A stretch of 64,000 bases of DNA from Marinoscillum sp049115815 (GCA_049115815.1 JAGDZO010000010.1:186001-250000); one strand, 5' to 3'; positions 8,768-17,714 are shown, counted from the stretch's first letter. Made by a program: numbers and translations. Notes: generated from the sequence alone by a model not told the origin.

Positions 8768-9442
8768 ATGCCTATAACCAATATCACACTTTCATTCTTG
8801 CAAGACATTGCTGACAACAATAACCGGGAGTGGTTTGAGAATAACAAGGAAAGGTATCTGGTAGCCCAGCAGGAGATGAAATCATTTCATGGAAGTCTCG
8901 CCAACCTAATGACTTCACATGATCAGATCACTAAGGGTAGAGTGTACAGAATCTATCGCGATGTAAGATTTTCAAAGGATAAGACTCCATACAAGAACAA
9001 CTGGGGTGGGGGATTCCAAAGAGAGACTCATTACTTACGAGGAGGTTACTACTATCAGATTCAGCCCGGCAACTCGTTTGCTGCAGGAGGTTTCTTTGGG
9101 CCCAATTCACAGGATTTATTGCACATTCGAAAGCAAATTCAGCAGGAGCCGGATAGACTTAAAGAATTGCTAACTGGCAAAGAGTTTGTTTCAACATTTG
9201 GAGAACTTAAAGGTGAACAAGTAAAAACTGCCCCAAAGGGGTTTTCAAAAGATGATCCGGCTATAGAATTATTGAGATACAAACAGCTCTATGTTGAGCG
9301 TCACTTTACCGATGAGGATGTGCTTGACCCTGATTTTGGAGAAAACTTGAGTGCGGTATTCGCTAAGATGCGACCTTACTTCGACTATATGAGCGAGATT
9401 CTCACCACCGATTTGAATGGAGAGGAACTTATTACCGGCTGA
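8768..9442 (+). CDS. DUF2461 (TIGR02453) family protein
   Basis: A 224-residue soluble protein. The start chosen is the ATG at 8768, which gives MPITNITLSFL; the frame stays open upstream to a TTG at 8729, but the added residues do not fit the family. The N-terminal LxxLxxNNxREWFExNKxRY pattern and the YRDVRFSKDKTPYKNN segment (about residues 60-75) are the hallmarks of DUF2461. The following GGGYYYQIQPG-type strand region is also characteristic. Function is not known for the family. It probably shares a transcript with the next gene, 24 bases downstream. Confidence 0.85.
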   Translation: MPITNITLSFLQDIADNNNREWFENNKERYLVAQQEMKSFHGSLANLMTSHDQITKGRVYRIYRDVRFSKDKTPYKNNWGGGFQRETHYLRGGYYYQIQPGNSFAAGGFFGPNSQDLLHIRKQIQQEPDRLKELLTGKEFVSTFGELKGEQVKTAPKGFSKDDPAIELLRYKQLYVERHFTDEDVLDPDFGENLSAVFAKMRPYFDYMSEILTTDLNGEELITG

Positions 9443-9466
9443 CAATAACAATTTTACCACATTACT

Positions 9467-10045
9467 ATGAAAACCATATTGATCTATCTCATCACCACAA
9501 TGATTGCATTTTCAAGCATGGCTCAAGATGAAGAGTTGCCATTCCGAGAGATTCCAGAAGCTCCAAGCGAGTTTACAGCTGAGACGGTAGTGGTTAGGAT
9601 GCTTGAGGGATTGGGCTTTAGATATTACTGGGCCACAGAAGGCCTGCGACCAGAAGATCTAAGCTATCAACCCAGTAGGGAGGCAAGAACTGCGCTTGAA
9701 ACTTTGGCCCATATCCACGGTCTGACTCAGTTGGTTTTTAATTGTGTCAAAGGAATTCCTCACGCTAGTGTAGGGGTGGAGGATTGGGATTTTGAAAAGC
9801 TAAGGTATGAGACATTAAAAAATCTAAAGTCAGCATCTGATTCTTTACGTTCAGGCAATCTGAAATTGAAAGACCTGCCCATCAAGTTTGAATCAAGTCA
9901 GCAAGAGTATCCTTTCTGGAACCAGATCAATGGTCCGATAGAAGATGCTGTTTGGCACACGGGTCTGATTGTTTCTTTCAGAAGGACTTCAGGAAACCCT
10001 TATAATTCTAAGGCGAGTATGTTTAGAGGGGTGCTCAGGGAGTGA
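9467..10045 (+). CDS. Secreted DinB-like protein
   Basis: A 192-residue protein with a signal peptide (residues 1-19, ending SMAQ). The mature part resembles the DinB/YfiT four-helix bundle: a first helix RMLEGLGFRYYWATEGL, a second with the paired histidines LAHIHG, and a late helix DAVWHTGLIVSFRR. The spaced histidines suggest a metal site as in DinB-like thiol-dependent enzymes. Most DinB family members are cytoplasmic, so the export signal is notable. The substrate is unknown. It is the last gene before a clear terminator. Family assignment is by pattern only. Confidence 0.6.
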   Translation: MKTILIYLITTMIAFSSMAQDEELPFREIPEAPSEFTAETVVVRMLEGLGFRYYWATEGLRPEDLSYQPSREARTALETLAHIHGLTQLVFNCVKGIPHASVGVEDWDFEKLRYETLKNLKSASDSLRSGNLKLKDLPIKFESSQQEYPFWNQINGPIEDAVWHTGLIVSFRRTSGNPYNSKASMFRGVLRE

Positions 10046-10072
10046 AAATAGAGATAAGCGAGATGCATCTAT

Positions 10073-10102
10073 CGCGCAAGTGTTTTTCACTTGTGCGTTT
10101 TC
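10073..10102 (+). terminator. Rho-independent terminator after the DinB-like gene
   Basis: CGCGCAAGTG pairs with CACTTGTGCG (ten pairs, one G-U) around a TTTTT loop, and is followed by TTTT on the plus strand. Confidence 0.7.
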
Positions 10103-10159
10103 CATAGCATGAATAAGGTCACGAGTAACCATATTCATTGATTGAGAAGAATCCTTTAC

Positions 10160-10191
10160 CAAAAAAGCCTCACCATTGCTGGTAAGGCTTT
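10160..10191 (-). terminator. Rho-independent terminator after rny
   Basis: On the minus strand AAAGCCTTACCA pairs with TGGTGAGGCTTT (twelve pairs, one G-U) around a GCAA tetraloop, and is followed by further T residues. It lies about 25 bases beyond the rny stop. Confidence 0.75.
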
Positions 10192-10216
10192 CCTCAAGTA
10201 GTTTTATAAGATTGAC

Positions 10217-11776
10217 TCATTTCGCAAATGCGACAGCCCTCGTTTCTCTGATGACAGTTACTTTGATCTGACCCGGGTATTGCATTTCCTTTTCGATCTT
10301 CTGCGAGATATTGAACGAAAGCTCACTAGCACGCTGATCTGTGACATTCTCAGCATCTACCATCACTCTTAGTTCCCTACCCGCCTGGATGGCGTAGCAT
10401 TTATTCACACCATCAAAAGATAGCGCAGTAGACTCAAGCTCCTTAAGACGCTTCATATACTGCTCCATGATCTCGCGGCGTGCACCCGGACGACTACCAG
10501 AGATAGCATCACATGACTGGACAATAGGCGAGATCATACTCGTCATCTCTATCTCGTCATGGTGAGCTCCTATAGCATTGATCACTTCAGGATTTTCTTT
10601 GTACTTCTGAGCGAGCTCCATACCTATGATAGCATGCGGCTTCTCAGGCTCATCTGGCCATACCTTGCCAATATCGTGAAGGAGTCCTGCACGCTTAGCG
10701 AGTTTGGTATTAAGACCAAGTTCTGAAGCTAGTGTTGCGCATAGGTTCGCTACTTCGCGCGAATGTTGAAGTAGGTTTTGACCATAAGAAGATCTAAATC
10801 TCATTCTCCCTACTAATTTGATTAGTTCTGGATGTAGTCCATGGATTCCTAAATCAATCACCGTTCGTTCCCCGATCTCTACGATCTCTTCATTGATGTT
10901 TTTAGTAGTTTTCGCTACGATTTCCTCAATTCTAGCTGGGTGGATTCTTCCATCCTGAACCAGTCTATGGAGTGAAAGTCTTGCAATCTCCCTTCTCACA
11001 GGATCAAAACCAGAAATAATGATGGCTTCAGGGGTATCATCTACAATGATCTCAACACCTGTTGCTGCTTCAAGCGCACGGATATTTCTGCCCTCTCTAC
11101 CTATTACTTTTCCTTTGATGTCATCACTTTCTATGTTGAAGATGGATACGCAATTCTCTATGGCGTGCTCAGTGGCTGTTCTTTGAATCGTCTGTAAGAC
11201 GATTTTTTTAGCCTCTTTCGTGGCAGTGAGGTTGGCCTCTTCTATGATGTCTTTGATGTGCGCCGAAGCGTCTGTACGAGCCTCATCTTTGAGTGTTTGC
11301 ATCAGCTGTGCTTTAGCATCATCAGCAGACAGGCTGGCTACCTTTTCAAGAATCGCTACTTGTTCGTTTTTCAGCTTCTCAAATTCCTCTTTCCTTTTCT
11401 TGACAATCTCAAGTTGAGCTTGCACATTCTCCTTCATGGATTCTAGCTCCGCCTCTGTTCTTTTGTTTTGCTCGAACTGTTTCGACAGATTAGATTCTTT
11501 CTGTCTGAGCTTATTTTCATTGGAGATAATCTGGTTTTTCTTGCGGTTGGATTCTTCCTCAAACTCAGACTTGAGTTTCAAGTACTTTTCTTTGGCCTCC
11601 ACCATTCGCTCTTTTTTGATACTTTCAGCTGTGATTTCAGCCTCTTTGAGAATCATTCTCTTCTGCTCTTCAGCTTGAAGGAGTTTCTTTTTCACCGAAC
11701 GCTTTAAGAGCACTCTATCTATGATCACACCAAGGCCTATGCCCAGTATCGCAATCAAAATGTATATTATATCCAT
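10217..11776 (-). CDS. rny: Ribonuclease Y
   Basis: Membrane-anchored endoribonuclease that starts mRNA decay. The 519-residue protein has one N-terminal membrane segment (residues 3-22), a long charged coiled coil (about 28-190), a KH RNA-binding domain with VIGREGRNIRALEAATG near residue 220, and an HD domain whose catalytic pair is in AGLLHDIGKV near residue 365, with HHDE following. Length and order match the family exactly. It is the last gene of the pheT-zapA-rny run and ends at a strong terminator. Confidence 0.97.
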   Translation of the reverse strand: MDIIYILIAILGIGLGVIIDRVLLKRSVKKKLLQAEEQKRMILKEAEITAESIKKERMVEAKEKYLKLKSEFEEESNRKKNQIISNENKLRQKESNLSKQFEQNKRTEAELESMKENVQAQLEIVKKRKEEFEKLKNEQVAILEKVASLSADDAKAQLMQTLKDEARTDASAHIKDIIEEANLTATKEAKKIVLQTIQRTATEHAIENCVSIFNIESDDIKGKVIGREGRNIRALEAATGVEIIVDDTPEAIIISGFDPVRREIARLSLHRLVQDGRIHPARIEEIVAKTTKNINEEIVEIGERTVIDLGIHGLHPELIKLVGRMRFRSSYGQNLLQHSREVANLCATLASELGLNTKLAKRAGLLHDIGKVWPDEPEKPHAIIGMELAQKYKENPEVINAIGAHHDEIEMTSMISPIVQSCDAISGSRPGARREIMEQYMKRLKELESTALSFDGVNKCYAIQAGRELRVMVDAENVTDQRASELSFNISQKIEKEMQYPGQIKVTVIRETRAVAFAK

Positions 11777-11856
11777 TGACTATTTATGTATGTGAACTTA
11801 ACATACATGACCGCTAGGATGCGGAACAATGAAGGGTGACTAGAATATGTGGAGCG

Positions 11857-12141
11857 TTAAATTGAACTCGCTATCAGTTGACTAAGGTTTTTTATTTGGT
11901 CTATTGCCACCTCATCTGTCGATTCGGTAGTTTCTTCCTTTTTCATTTTATCAACCAAGCAATCAAAAGCGACCATAGCAAGCAAATCTTGATAGTCCTC
12001 GATACCAAATTGGTTACGATAATTTTTGATCTTTTCATTGACCATCTTACCCGCCTTTCTGATACGTTCTTCATCTTCAGGTTTTACCCTCATTGGGTAT
12101 TCCCTGTTGCCTATTTTTAATTTTATTGATAAGTCTGCCAT
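11857..12141 (-). CDS. zapA: Cell division protein ZapA
   Basis: A 94-residue protein of the ZapA family, which bundles FtsZ filaments and stabilises the Z ring. The N-terminal beta-strand region contains IGNREYPMRV, followed by a long amphipathic helix DEERIRKAGKMVNEKIKNY and then LLAMVAFDCLVDKM, the usual dimerisation helix. Length matches. It follows a coiled-coil gene by eight bases and precedes rny by 80 bases; the same order is common in Bacteroidota. Probable cotranscription with pheT. Confidence 0.9.
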   Translation of the reverse strand: MADLSIKLKIGNREYPMRVKPEDEERIRKAGKMVNEKIKNYRNQFGIEDYQDLLAMVAFDCLVDKMKKEETTESTDEVAIDQIKNLSQLIASSI

Positions 12142-12149
12142 TCGCTAAC

Positions 12150-12449
12150 TCAAGCTTCACCCAAATGAGCAATGCATTTATCTATCTCCTGAATATATTC
12201 GTCAAGCACTTCCTTCAAATCGCCCGCGTTATTATCGCCAACCGCCATGCTTTCTACAATTCTACTAATTTTCGTTTGATTTTGAAAGTTAGCCAGAGTA
12301 GTCTCCTTCTCTGTAAATTGAGCTTTCAATTCGCTATTCTCTTTCTTCAAAGCATCCATTTCTGAGATCATTTGAGAGTATTCATTAAGCAGGAGCTTAA
12401 CTTTCCTTTCAAGGTTATTGATTTCTGATCTCAGTATATCGTTGCTCAT
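12150..12449 (-). CDS. Small coiled-coil protein between pheT and zapA
   Basis: A 99-residue protein with no membrane segment. Residues 6-55 form a continuous heptad-rich coiled coil (IRSEINNLERKVKLLLNE and onward), followed by a less regular C-terminal part. It starts directly after the pheT stop and ends eight bases before zapA. Its size, coiled coil and partner gene suggest a ZapB-like division accessory factor, but sequence similarity to ZapB cannot be claimed from inspection. The family name is unknown to me. Confidence 0.65.
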   Translation of the reverse strand: MSNDILRSEINNLERKVKLLLNEYSQMISEMDALKKENSELKAQFTEKETTLANFQNQTKISRIVESMAVGDNNAGDLKEVLDEYIQEIDKCIAHLGEA

Positions 12450-14855
12450 TTATTTTCGAATAATTGCTCCAACTTCATTTTCAAACGTTCTAATAAGACC
12501 ATTCATGATTTTGTCTATGACCTTATCAGTGAGTGTTTTTGTTGTGTCCTGAATATAGAAACTTAAAGCGTAAGATTTTTTGCCAGCCTCAAGTTTTTCT
12601 CCCTCGTAGACACTAAACACATTGATGCGATTTAGCAATTTTCTTTCGGATTTGAAAGCTAAATCACGTATCTCCTTGTAAGATACTTTTTTATCCAATA
12701 CCAATGACAAATCTCTGCGGACCTCTGGGTATTTAGAAATCTCCTGGAAGGATTTCTCAACCTTGGTAGCTTTCACAAGGTCGGTCCAATTGAATGCCGC
12801 GAAAAAGACCTCTTGTTTTATATCAAAATACTTCGTGATCTTATTTTTCACTTTTCCTACATGACCAATTATCTTATTATTTAAGCCTATCTCAACGCCA
12901 AAATCTAATGATTCATGGTTGGTTGGTGAAACATCATAATTGCTGATGTTAAGAGAATCCAGAAGCGAATAAGTAACACTTAATATGTCATAAATGCTAG
13001 TTGGTTTAGGCTCATCCAACCAGCTTTCTTCGTTGGTGTTACCCGTTAGATAGACCCCCAATACCGCTTCTTCTTTACGTTCTTCACCTTTCAAATGGTA
13101 GGTTTTACCAAATTCGAAAAATCGCAAGTTTTTATTCTTACGATTGATATTGTGCCTAACCGACTCCAGCCCTGTGTAGAGCAATGATGTCTTCATGTAG
13201 CCAAGGTCTTCGCTTGACTTATTCAGTATTTCAATCGCATCACCTCCGAGATTCAAATTCTTATGATAATCAGGATTGGTTAACGAGTTAGTTTGAATCT
13301 CATTGTACCCTTTCCCCGAAAGGAAGTGAGTTAAGCGTTCTTGTATTTTATAACGCTCTTTTTCGTTGAACGAAGAAAGATATCCCGCTGATAGCGTATT
13401 TGACATGGGGATATTATTGAAACCGTAGATCCTGAGAACTTCCTCCACCAAATCAGCTTCTCGGGTCACTTCACTTCGATATGGTGGAACTACGGCCACA
13501 AAATTTTCTCCATCATTGTTTTCACATTTGATATCCAAAAGATCCAGGATTTGAAGGACTCTTTCTTTTGGAATTTCTATACCAATCAAGCGATTGAAAT
13601 TATCAAATGAAGTACATATAGTTAATGGAGCGATAGGCTCAGGATAAATATCAACATACTCAGAAGCCAGATAACCACCTGCATGCTCTAAGATCAGGTC
13701 AATTGCCATCTGAAGTGCAGGGATCGTCATTTCGGGATCCGCACCTCGCTCATATCTAAAAGAGGCATCCGTACTGATACTATGACGCATAGCCGTAGCT
13801 CGTACCGAGTCTGCCGAGAAATATGCGCTTTCTAAAAAGATACTTGTGCTATTATCTGTGATTCCCGAATGAATCCCACCAAATACCCCAGCTATACACA
13901 TTCCCTTCTCTGCATCACAGATCATCAAGTCTTTGTGAGACAATTTGCGATCTATTTCATCTAGTGTCTTAAAAGCTTCGCCCTCAGGCAAGCATTTTAC
14001 TACGACCTGGTCGCCAGCAATCTTATCTGCATCAAATGCATGCATTGGTTGCCCCAGGCTCATCATGACATAGTTGGTTATATCCACTATGTTGTTGATA
14101 GGGGATAGCCCTACAGCTTTCAAACGAGCTTGCATCCGATCAGGTGATGGTTGTACCTTGATGCCCCTGATAGTAATTCCTGAATACCTTGGACAAGCTA
14201 CTGGATCTTCAACTTTTACCTTTATTGGTTGATCAATTTTGATCTCGTGAGCCTTGGAGCTTGGAATAATAAGGTCTCTATTGTAGTATGCTTTGAGATC
14301 TCTTGCCGTACCTAGATGACCTGTCGCATCACCGCGATTGGGAGTGAGCCCGATCTCAAATACATAGTCTGTTCCGGATGGGTACAGTTCCGATATGGCA
14401 GTACCATTTGGCAGATCGGTCTCTAATATCAACAGACCATCGTGGCTAGATCCAAGGCCGATTTCATCTTCAGCACATAGCATTCCTTGAGATGCCTCAC
14501 CCCGTATTTTGGCTTTTTTTATTGTAAAGGAGTCACCACTTGATGGATGTATTTCTGTACCTACTGGCGCCACCACTACCTTGATGTCTTTAGTCACATT
14601 TGGTGCACCGCAAACGATATCTAGTAATTCTTCCTTGCCAACATTTACCTTGGTGAGCTTGAGTTTGTCAGCGTTGGGATGTGGCTCGCAGGAAACTACT
14701 TCTCCAACAATAAGTCCCTTAAGACCTCCTTTGATTTTTTCTATTTCTTCGATTCCTTCGACCTCTAATCCAGTCTGGGTAAGTACATCGCCGATTGCTT
14801 CAGGTGTCTCATCGATTTGTATATAATCTTTGAGCCAATTGTAGGAGATTTTCAT
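12450..14855 (-). CDS. pheT: Phenylalanyl-tRNA synthetase beta subunit
   Basis: The beta chain of the alpha2beta2 PheRS that charges tRNA-Phe. The 801-residue protein shows the N-terminal SYNWLKDYI segment, an EMAP-type tRNA-binding domain (about 40-155, with HPNADKLKL), the B3/B4 editing region, the B5 domain with YRSEVTREADLVEEVLRIYGFNNIP, the catalytic-like core, and a C-terminal anticodon-binding FDX-ACB domain (from about 705, YPEVRRDLSLVLDK). Full length for the bacterial family. pheS is not adjacent, which is common in this phylum. A structured leader lies upstream. Confidence 0.97.
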   Translation of the reverse strand: MKISYNWLKDYIQIDETPEAIGDVLTQTGLEVEGIEEIEKIKGGLKGLIVGEVVSCEPHPNADKLKLTKVNVGKEELLDIVCGAPNVTKDIKVVVAPVGTEIHPSSGDSFTIKKAKIRGEASQGMLCAEDEIGLGSSHDGLLILETDLPNGTAISELYPSGTDYVFEIGLTPNRGDATGHLGTARDLKAYYNRDLIIPSSKAHEIKIDQPIKVKVEDPVACPRYSGITIRGIKVQPSPDRMQARLKAVGLSPINNIVDITNYVMMSLGQPMHAFDADKIAGDQVVVKCLPEGEAFKTLDEIDRKLSHKDLMICDAEKGMCIAGVFGGIHSGITDNSTSIFLESAYFSADSVRATAMRHSISTDASFRYERGADPEMTIPALQMAIDLILEHAGGYLASEYVDIYPEPIAPLTICTSFDNFNRLIGIEIPKERVLQILDLLDIKCENNDGENFVAVVPPYRSEVTREADLVEEVLRIYGFNNIPMSNTLSAGYLSSFNEKERYKIQERLTHFLSGKGYNEIQTNSLTNPDYHKNLNLGGDAIEILNKSSEDLGYMKTSLLYTGLESVRHNINRKNKNLRFFEFGKTYHLKGEERKEEAVLGVYLTGNTNEESWLDEPKPTSIYDILSVTYSLLDSLNISNYDVSPTNHESLDFGVEIGLNNKIIGHVGKVKNKITKYFDIKQEVFFAAFNWTDLVKATKVEKSFQEISKYPEVRRDLSLVLDKKVSYKEIRDLAFKSERKLLNRINVFSVYEGEKLEAGKKSYALSFYIQDTTKTLTDKVIDKIMNGLIRTFENEVGAIIRK

Positions 14856-14875
14856 CCGTTCAAGTAAGAATTTTT

Positions 14876-14946
14876 AAGCGCTGGGGCGCTTGAGTGACAT
14901 CAATAGTGTAAATGGATACTTTCCATTTACATAGCCTACAAAAATA
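14876..14946 (-). promoter_or_regulatory. pheT promoter box and twin-hairpin leader
   Basis: On the minus strand a perfect -7 box TATTTTTG (14939-14946) is followed directly by a perfect ten-pair hairpin, TGTAAATGGA-AAGTA-TCCATTTACA (14907-14931), and then by AAGCGC-CCCA-GCGCTT (14876-14891), 20 bases before the pheT start. Neither hairpin has a T-tract. The -33 box is poor. The structures could be an operator, an attenuator or a stabilising 5' end; no Phe-rich leader peptide was seen. Confidence 0.5.
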
Positions 14947-14974
14947 AGAAAGGCCAGCACAATGCCCTACCAAA

Positions 14975-15586
14975 TCAATAGTTATAATCCTTCTCTCCGG
15001 CCATTATCGACACGGGGAGTAAATTTTCCGTAGGAGGTAGAGGACATGTATATTTCGATGTATACGCGCAGTAGGGATTGTAGGCCAAATTGAAGTCAAT
15101 GATAATATTGTCTGACTTCCCGATTTCCAAATCGAGATACCTACCTGCGCCATAGGTCTCAGTACCACTGGTTTTATCAGCGAATGCCGTGAAATAGGTA
15201 TTTGGCAAAACACCAAAACCTGTAGGTTTTAAAATGAGAAGTTTAAGTGGTTGATCATCAAGTGAGAATTTGGCGTACGCAAATTTCAGATAAGTTGCTT
15301 TGGTTCCATCACTATTGGATATTTGTACGCGAGAAGGTGTGCCTATTCGCTCAAGGTTTGCTCGAACTTTGTATTCTTCATTGATGGGATAAAAGGACAA
15401 AGGTCCATATTTCATATCGTGCTGTATGAAAGGAGATTGATCCGAAGATTTCAAAAACCGGATTCTTTCCGCCCTAATGTCAGCTACTTTGTTGATGTAG
15501 TTTTGATCTCTTGAGTCATTGTTGAGCGTGTATCCAATAATAGCTAAGAGAGAGACTGGAACGATAATAAAAAGTAGTTTGCGCAT
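14975..15586 (-). CDS. DUF1684 family exported protein
   Basis: A 203-residue protein with an N-terminal signal anchor or signal peptide (residues 1-20). The C-terminal half carries the signature of DUF1684 (PF07920): FADKTSGTETYGAGRYLDLE, then DFNLAYNPYCAYTSKYTCPLPP and a final LPVSIMAGEK. Three cysteines occur within the CAYTSKYTC segment and the mature domain. The function of the family is unknown. Its start overlaps the radC stop by one base (TAATG), so the two are likely translationally coupled. Confidence 0.88.
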   Translation of the reverse strand: MRKLLFIIVPVSLLAIIGYTLNNDSRDQNYINKVADIRAERIRFLKSSDQSPFIQHDMKYGPLSFYPINEEYKVRANLERIGTPSRVQISNSDGTKATYLKFAYAKFSLDDQPLKLLILKPTGFGVLPNTYFTAFADKTSGTETYGAGRYLDLEIGKSDNIIIDFNLAYNPYCAYTSKYTCPLPPTENLLPVSIMAGEKDYNY

Positions 15587-16284
15587 TATGGCATTAAGGA
15601 TTCGTCTGAAAAGCTAAAGTACGAGTGATCCGTGAAAATAATATGATCAAGCACAGTGATATCTAACATTTCACCGGCAGATTTCAATTTTTTAGTCAAT
15701 CGAATATCTGCCTCACTTGGTTTGAGATTTCCGGAGGGGTGATTATGTGCTAGGATTACTCCTGAGGCATTGTGGTCGAGTGCTGTTTTGAAAATAATTT
15801 TGGGGTCAGCCACTGTGCCAGAGATACCTCCTTTGCTTACTTGATGTTTGGTAATGATCTCGTTGTTTCGTTTCAGTAAGAGTATCCAAAACTCTTCGTG
15901 CTGCATGTCTACCATGTCGGATTTTAGATAATCAACAGCGTCATTAGAGCAAGTGACTTTAGGTTTTTTGATGGGATCGGCTTCTTTTCTGCGCCTCCCT
16001 AGCTCCAAAGCACTGATAATAGTGATGGCTTTGGCAGGCCCAATACCTTTTACTTTGACCAAATCATGGATGGAGAGCTTGGCTAGTTGATGCAGATCAT
16101 TAGATGCGAGTGAAAGAATGTTTTTGGCAAGATCTACTGCGCTTAAAGTCTTGGTCCCCGAACCAAGTAATATTCCTATCAACTCGGCATCAGAGAGTGC
16201 CGATTTTCCTTTTAATAGGAGTTTTTCTCTTGGACGATCCTCTTCTGCCCATTGAGTGATAGATAGATACGAATGACTTTCCAT
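15586..16284 (-). CDS. radC: RadC-like JAB domain protein
   Basis: A 232-residue protein of the RadC family. The start chosen is the ATG at 16284 (MESHSYLSI); the open frame upstream to 16335 runs into the rpsT terminator, so it is not used. It has an N-terminal helix-hairpin-helix region (VKGIGPAKAITIISALELG, about 70-90) and a C-terminal MPN/JAMM metal site HNHPSGNLKPSEAD near residue 180. Its function is still uncertain; a direct role in repair has not been upheld for the family. It overlaps the DUF1684 gene by one base. Confidence 0.9.
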   Translation of the reverse strand: MESHSYLSITQWAEEDRPREKLLLKGKSALSDAELIGILLGSGTKTLSAVDLAKNILSLASNDLHQLAKLSIHDLVKVKGIGPAKAITIISALELGRRRKEADPIKKPKVTCSNDAVDYLKSDMVDMQHEEFWILLLKRNNEIITKHQVSKGGISGTVADPKIIFKTALDHNASGVILAHNHPSGNLKPSEADIRLTKKLKSAGEMLDITVLDHIIFTDHSYFSFSDESLMP

Positions 16285-16313
16285 TACCTGTGAGTTTGAT
16301 TTCGTCAAGGTAA

Positions 16314-16348
16314 TAAAAAAACCCTGTTTGATCAATCAAACAGGGTTT
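16314..16348 (-). terminator. Rho-independent terminator after rpsT
   Basis: The arms AAACCCTGTTTGAT and ATCAAACAGGGTTT form a near-perfect hairpin, followed on the minus strand by T residues. It lies 24 bases past the rpsT stop and just upstream of radC. Confidence 0.9.
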
Positions 16349-16371
16349 GCAATATGAATAAGTCACTACTC

Positions 16372-16623
16372 TTATAGAGCTTGTACCTTTTTTGTCAATT
16401 TTGATTTCAAGTTAGCAGCTTTGTTGTCATGGATGATGTTGTTTTTAGCAAGTTTATCCACCATGCTCACCACTTCCACCAATAGCTTCTCAGCTTCAGC
16501 TTTATCTTCTGTGTCTCTCAACTTTTTGATAAAAGTTCTTGTAGTCTTGTGCTGATAACGATTCTTAAGTCTTTTTGACTCGTTAGATCGAATTCTCTTT
16601 AATGCTGATTTATGATTTGCCAT
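16372..16623 (-). CDS. rpsT: 30S ribosomal protein S20
   Basis: An 83-residue basic helical protein that binds 16S rRNA. The ATG at 16623 gives MANHKSALKRIRSNE, the standard S20 N terminus. The open frame extends 24 codons further upstream, but those run through the promoter. The family pattern of KSALKR, RSNESKRLKNR and the closing helix KAANLKSKLTKKVQ is complete. It is monocistronic, with its own promoter and terminator. Confidence 0.97.
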   Translation of the reverse strand: MANHKSALKRIRSNESKRLKNRYQHKTTRTFIKKLRDTEDKAEAEKLLVEVVSMVDKLAKNNIIHDNKAANLKSKLTKKVQAL

Positions 16624-16659
16624 AAGCTTTAATATTCTCCTAGCCTTGTTTAAGGGTTG

Positions 16660-16690
16660 CAAAGATAGAGTAAATGAGAAAAAAAACAAA
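16660..16690 (-). promoter_or_regulatory. rpsT promoter
   Basis: On the minus strand TTTG (16687-16690) and TATCTTTG (16660-16667) are separated by 19 bases, an exact match to the Bacteroidota housekeeping consensus. Transcription should start near 16653. Confidence 0.8.
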
Positions 16691-16751
16691 TACAACTCTT
16701 ATAGTTGTGATAATTATTTCAAATTAGAAATTGATTAATTTTCTCTTGAAT

Positions 16752-17714
16752 ATGAACCCACGAAAGATACTCATCTTAATTGTCACTACCGCTCCGCTAT
16801 TTATGGGCTGGGGTTTCTTTTCACATCAGAAAATCAATCGTATTGCGACCTTTGTTTTACCCATCGAGATGATTGGTTTTTACAAACATCATATAGGGTA
16901 CATCACCGAGAAGGCTATCAATCCAGATAAGCGAAGATATATCATTAAGGAAGAAGCGGCTCGTCATTACATAGATCTCGACGTTTATGGAGACAGTGCG
17001 CTACAAAAGATGCCTCGATACTGGAATGATGCGGTAGCACTCCATACCGAAGATACCCTCAAGGCGTACGGTATAGTGCCATGGCATATTAATTTGGTGA
17101 AGTATCAGCTGACTCAGGCTTTTCTAAATCGAGATGTAGATAGAATATTGAGATATTCAGTGGACATAGGCCATTACATAGGTGATGCTCACGTGCCTTT
17201 ACATACTACAGAAAACTACAACGGTCAATTGACCAGTCAAGTAGGAATTCATGGTTTTTGGGAATCCCGTTTACCCGAAATATTTTTTGATTACTTCGAT
17301 TTATTCACCGGCAAAGCTGAGTATATCAAAAACACTCAATTGGAAGCCTGGAAGGCCGTAGAAAGTGCGCACCATGCTTTGGATTCTGTCTTACAGTTTG
17401 AGCGTGAACTTACGCTGCGCTATTCTGACGATAAGAAATACAGCTATGAGGAGCGGGGTGCTAGCACTGTGAGGGTTTATTCATACGAGTTCTCCAGGGA
17501 CTACCATACCATGCTAGATGGAATGGTAGAACGACAAATGCGGGCGGCTATTAAGATGACTGGAGATTTCTGGTTCACGGCTTGGGTAGATGGTGGCCAG
17601 CCTGACCTGGATGCGTTATTATCTAAGGCAATAGAGCCTGAGGATGAAGAAATATCTGAGAAGGAAGAGGTGAAAGTGAGAAATCATGAAAGCGGTGAAG
17701 CGATAGGATATTGA
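16752..17714 (+). CDS. Secreted zinc-dependent phospholipase C / S1-P1 nuclease-like protein
   Basis: A 320-residue exported protein. The ATG at 16752 is used rather than the upstream TTG at 16731. The signal peptide ends at ...LFMG, leaving a mature N-terminal Trp (W20); in the phospholipase C/P1 nuclease fold this residue and a nearby His (H25 in WGFFSHQKIN) bind zinc. Further ligands are likely in LHTEDT, PWHINLVKYQL and the hallmark GHYIGDAHVPLHTTENYNG, followed by HGFWES. The acidic C-terminal tail (PEDEEISEKEEVKV) is unusual. The substrate, lipid or nucleic acid, cannot be decided. Confidence 0.8.
   Translation: MNPRKILILIVTTAPLFMGWGFFSHQKINRIATFVLPIEMIGFYKHHIGYITEKAINPDKRRYIIKEEAARHYIDLDVYGDSALQKMPRYWNDAVALHTEDTLKAYGIVPWHINLVKYQLTQAFLNRDVDRILRYSVDIGHYIGDAHVPLHTTENYNGQLTSQVGIHGFWESRLPEIFFDYFDLFTGKAEYIKNTQLEAWKAVESAHHALDSVLQFERELTLRYSDDKKYSYEERGASTVRVYSYEFSRDYHTMLDGMVERQMRAAIKMTGDFWFTAWVDGGQPDLDALLSKAIEPEDEEISEKEEVKVRNHESGEAIGY

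Noticed and set aside
14856..14974. Phenylalanine leader peptide or T-box before pheT
   Set aside because: No short ORF with Phe codons and no T-box core sequence; only two plain hairpins.
16284..16335. Upstream extension of radC
   Set aside because: The extra codons run into the rpsT terminator hairpin and do not match RadC family starts.
16624..16695. Upstream extension of rpsT
   Set aside because: It contains the promoter -33/-7 boxes; the standard S20 start MANHKS is downstream.
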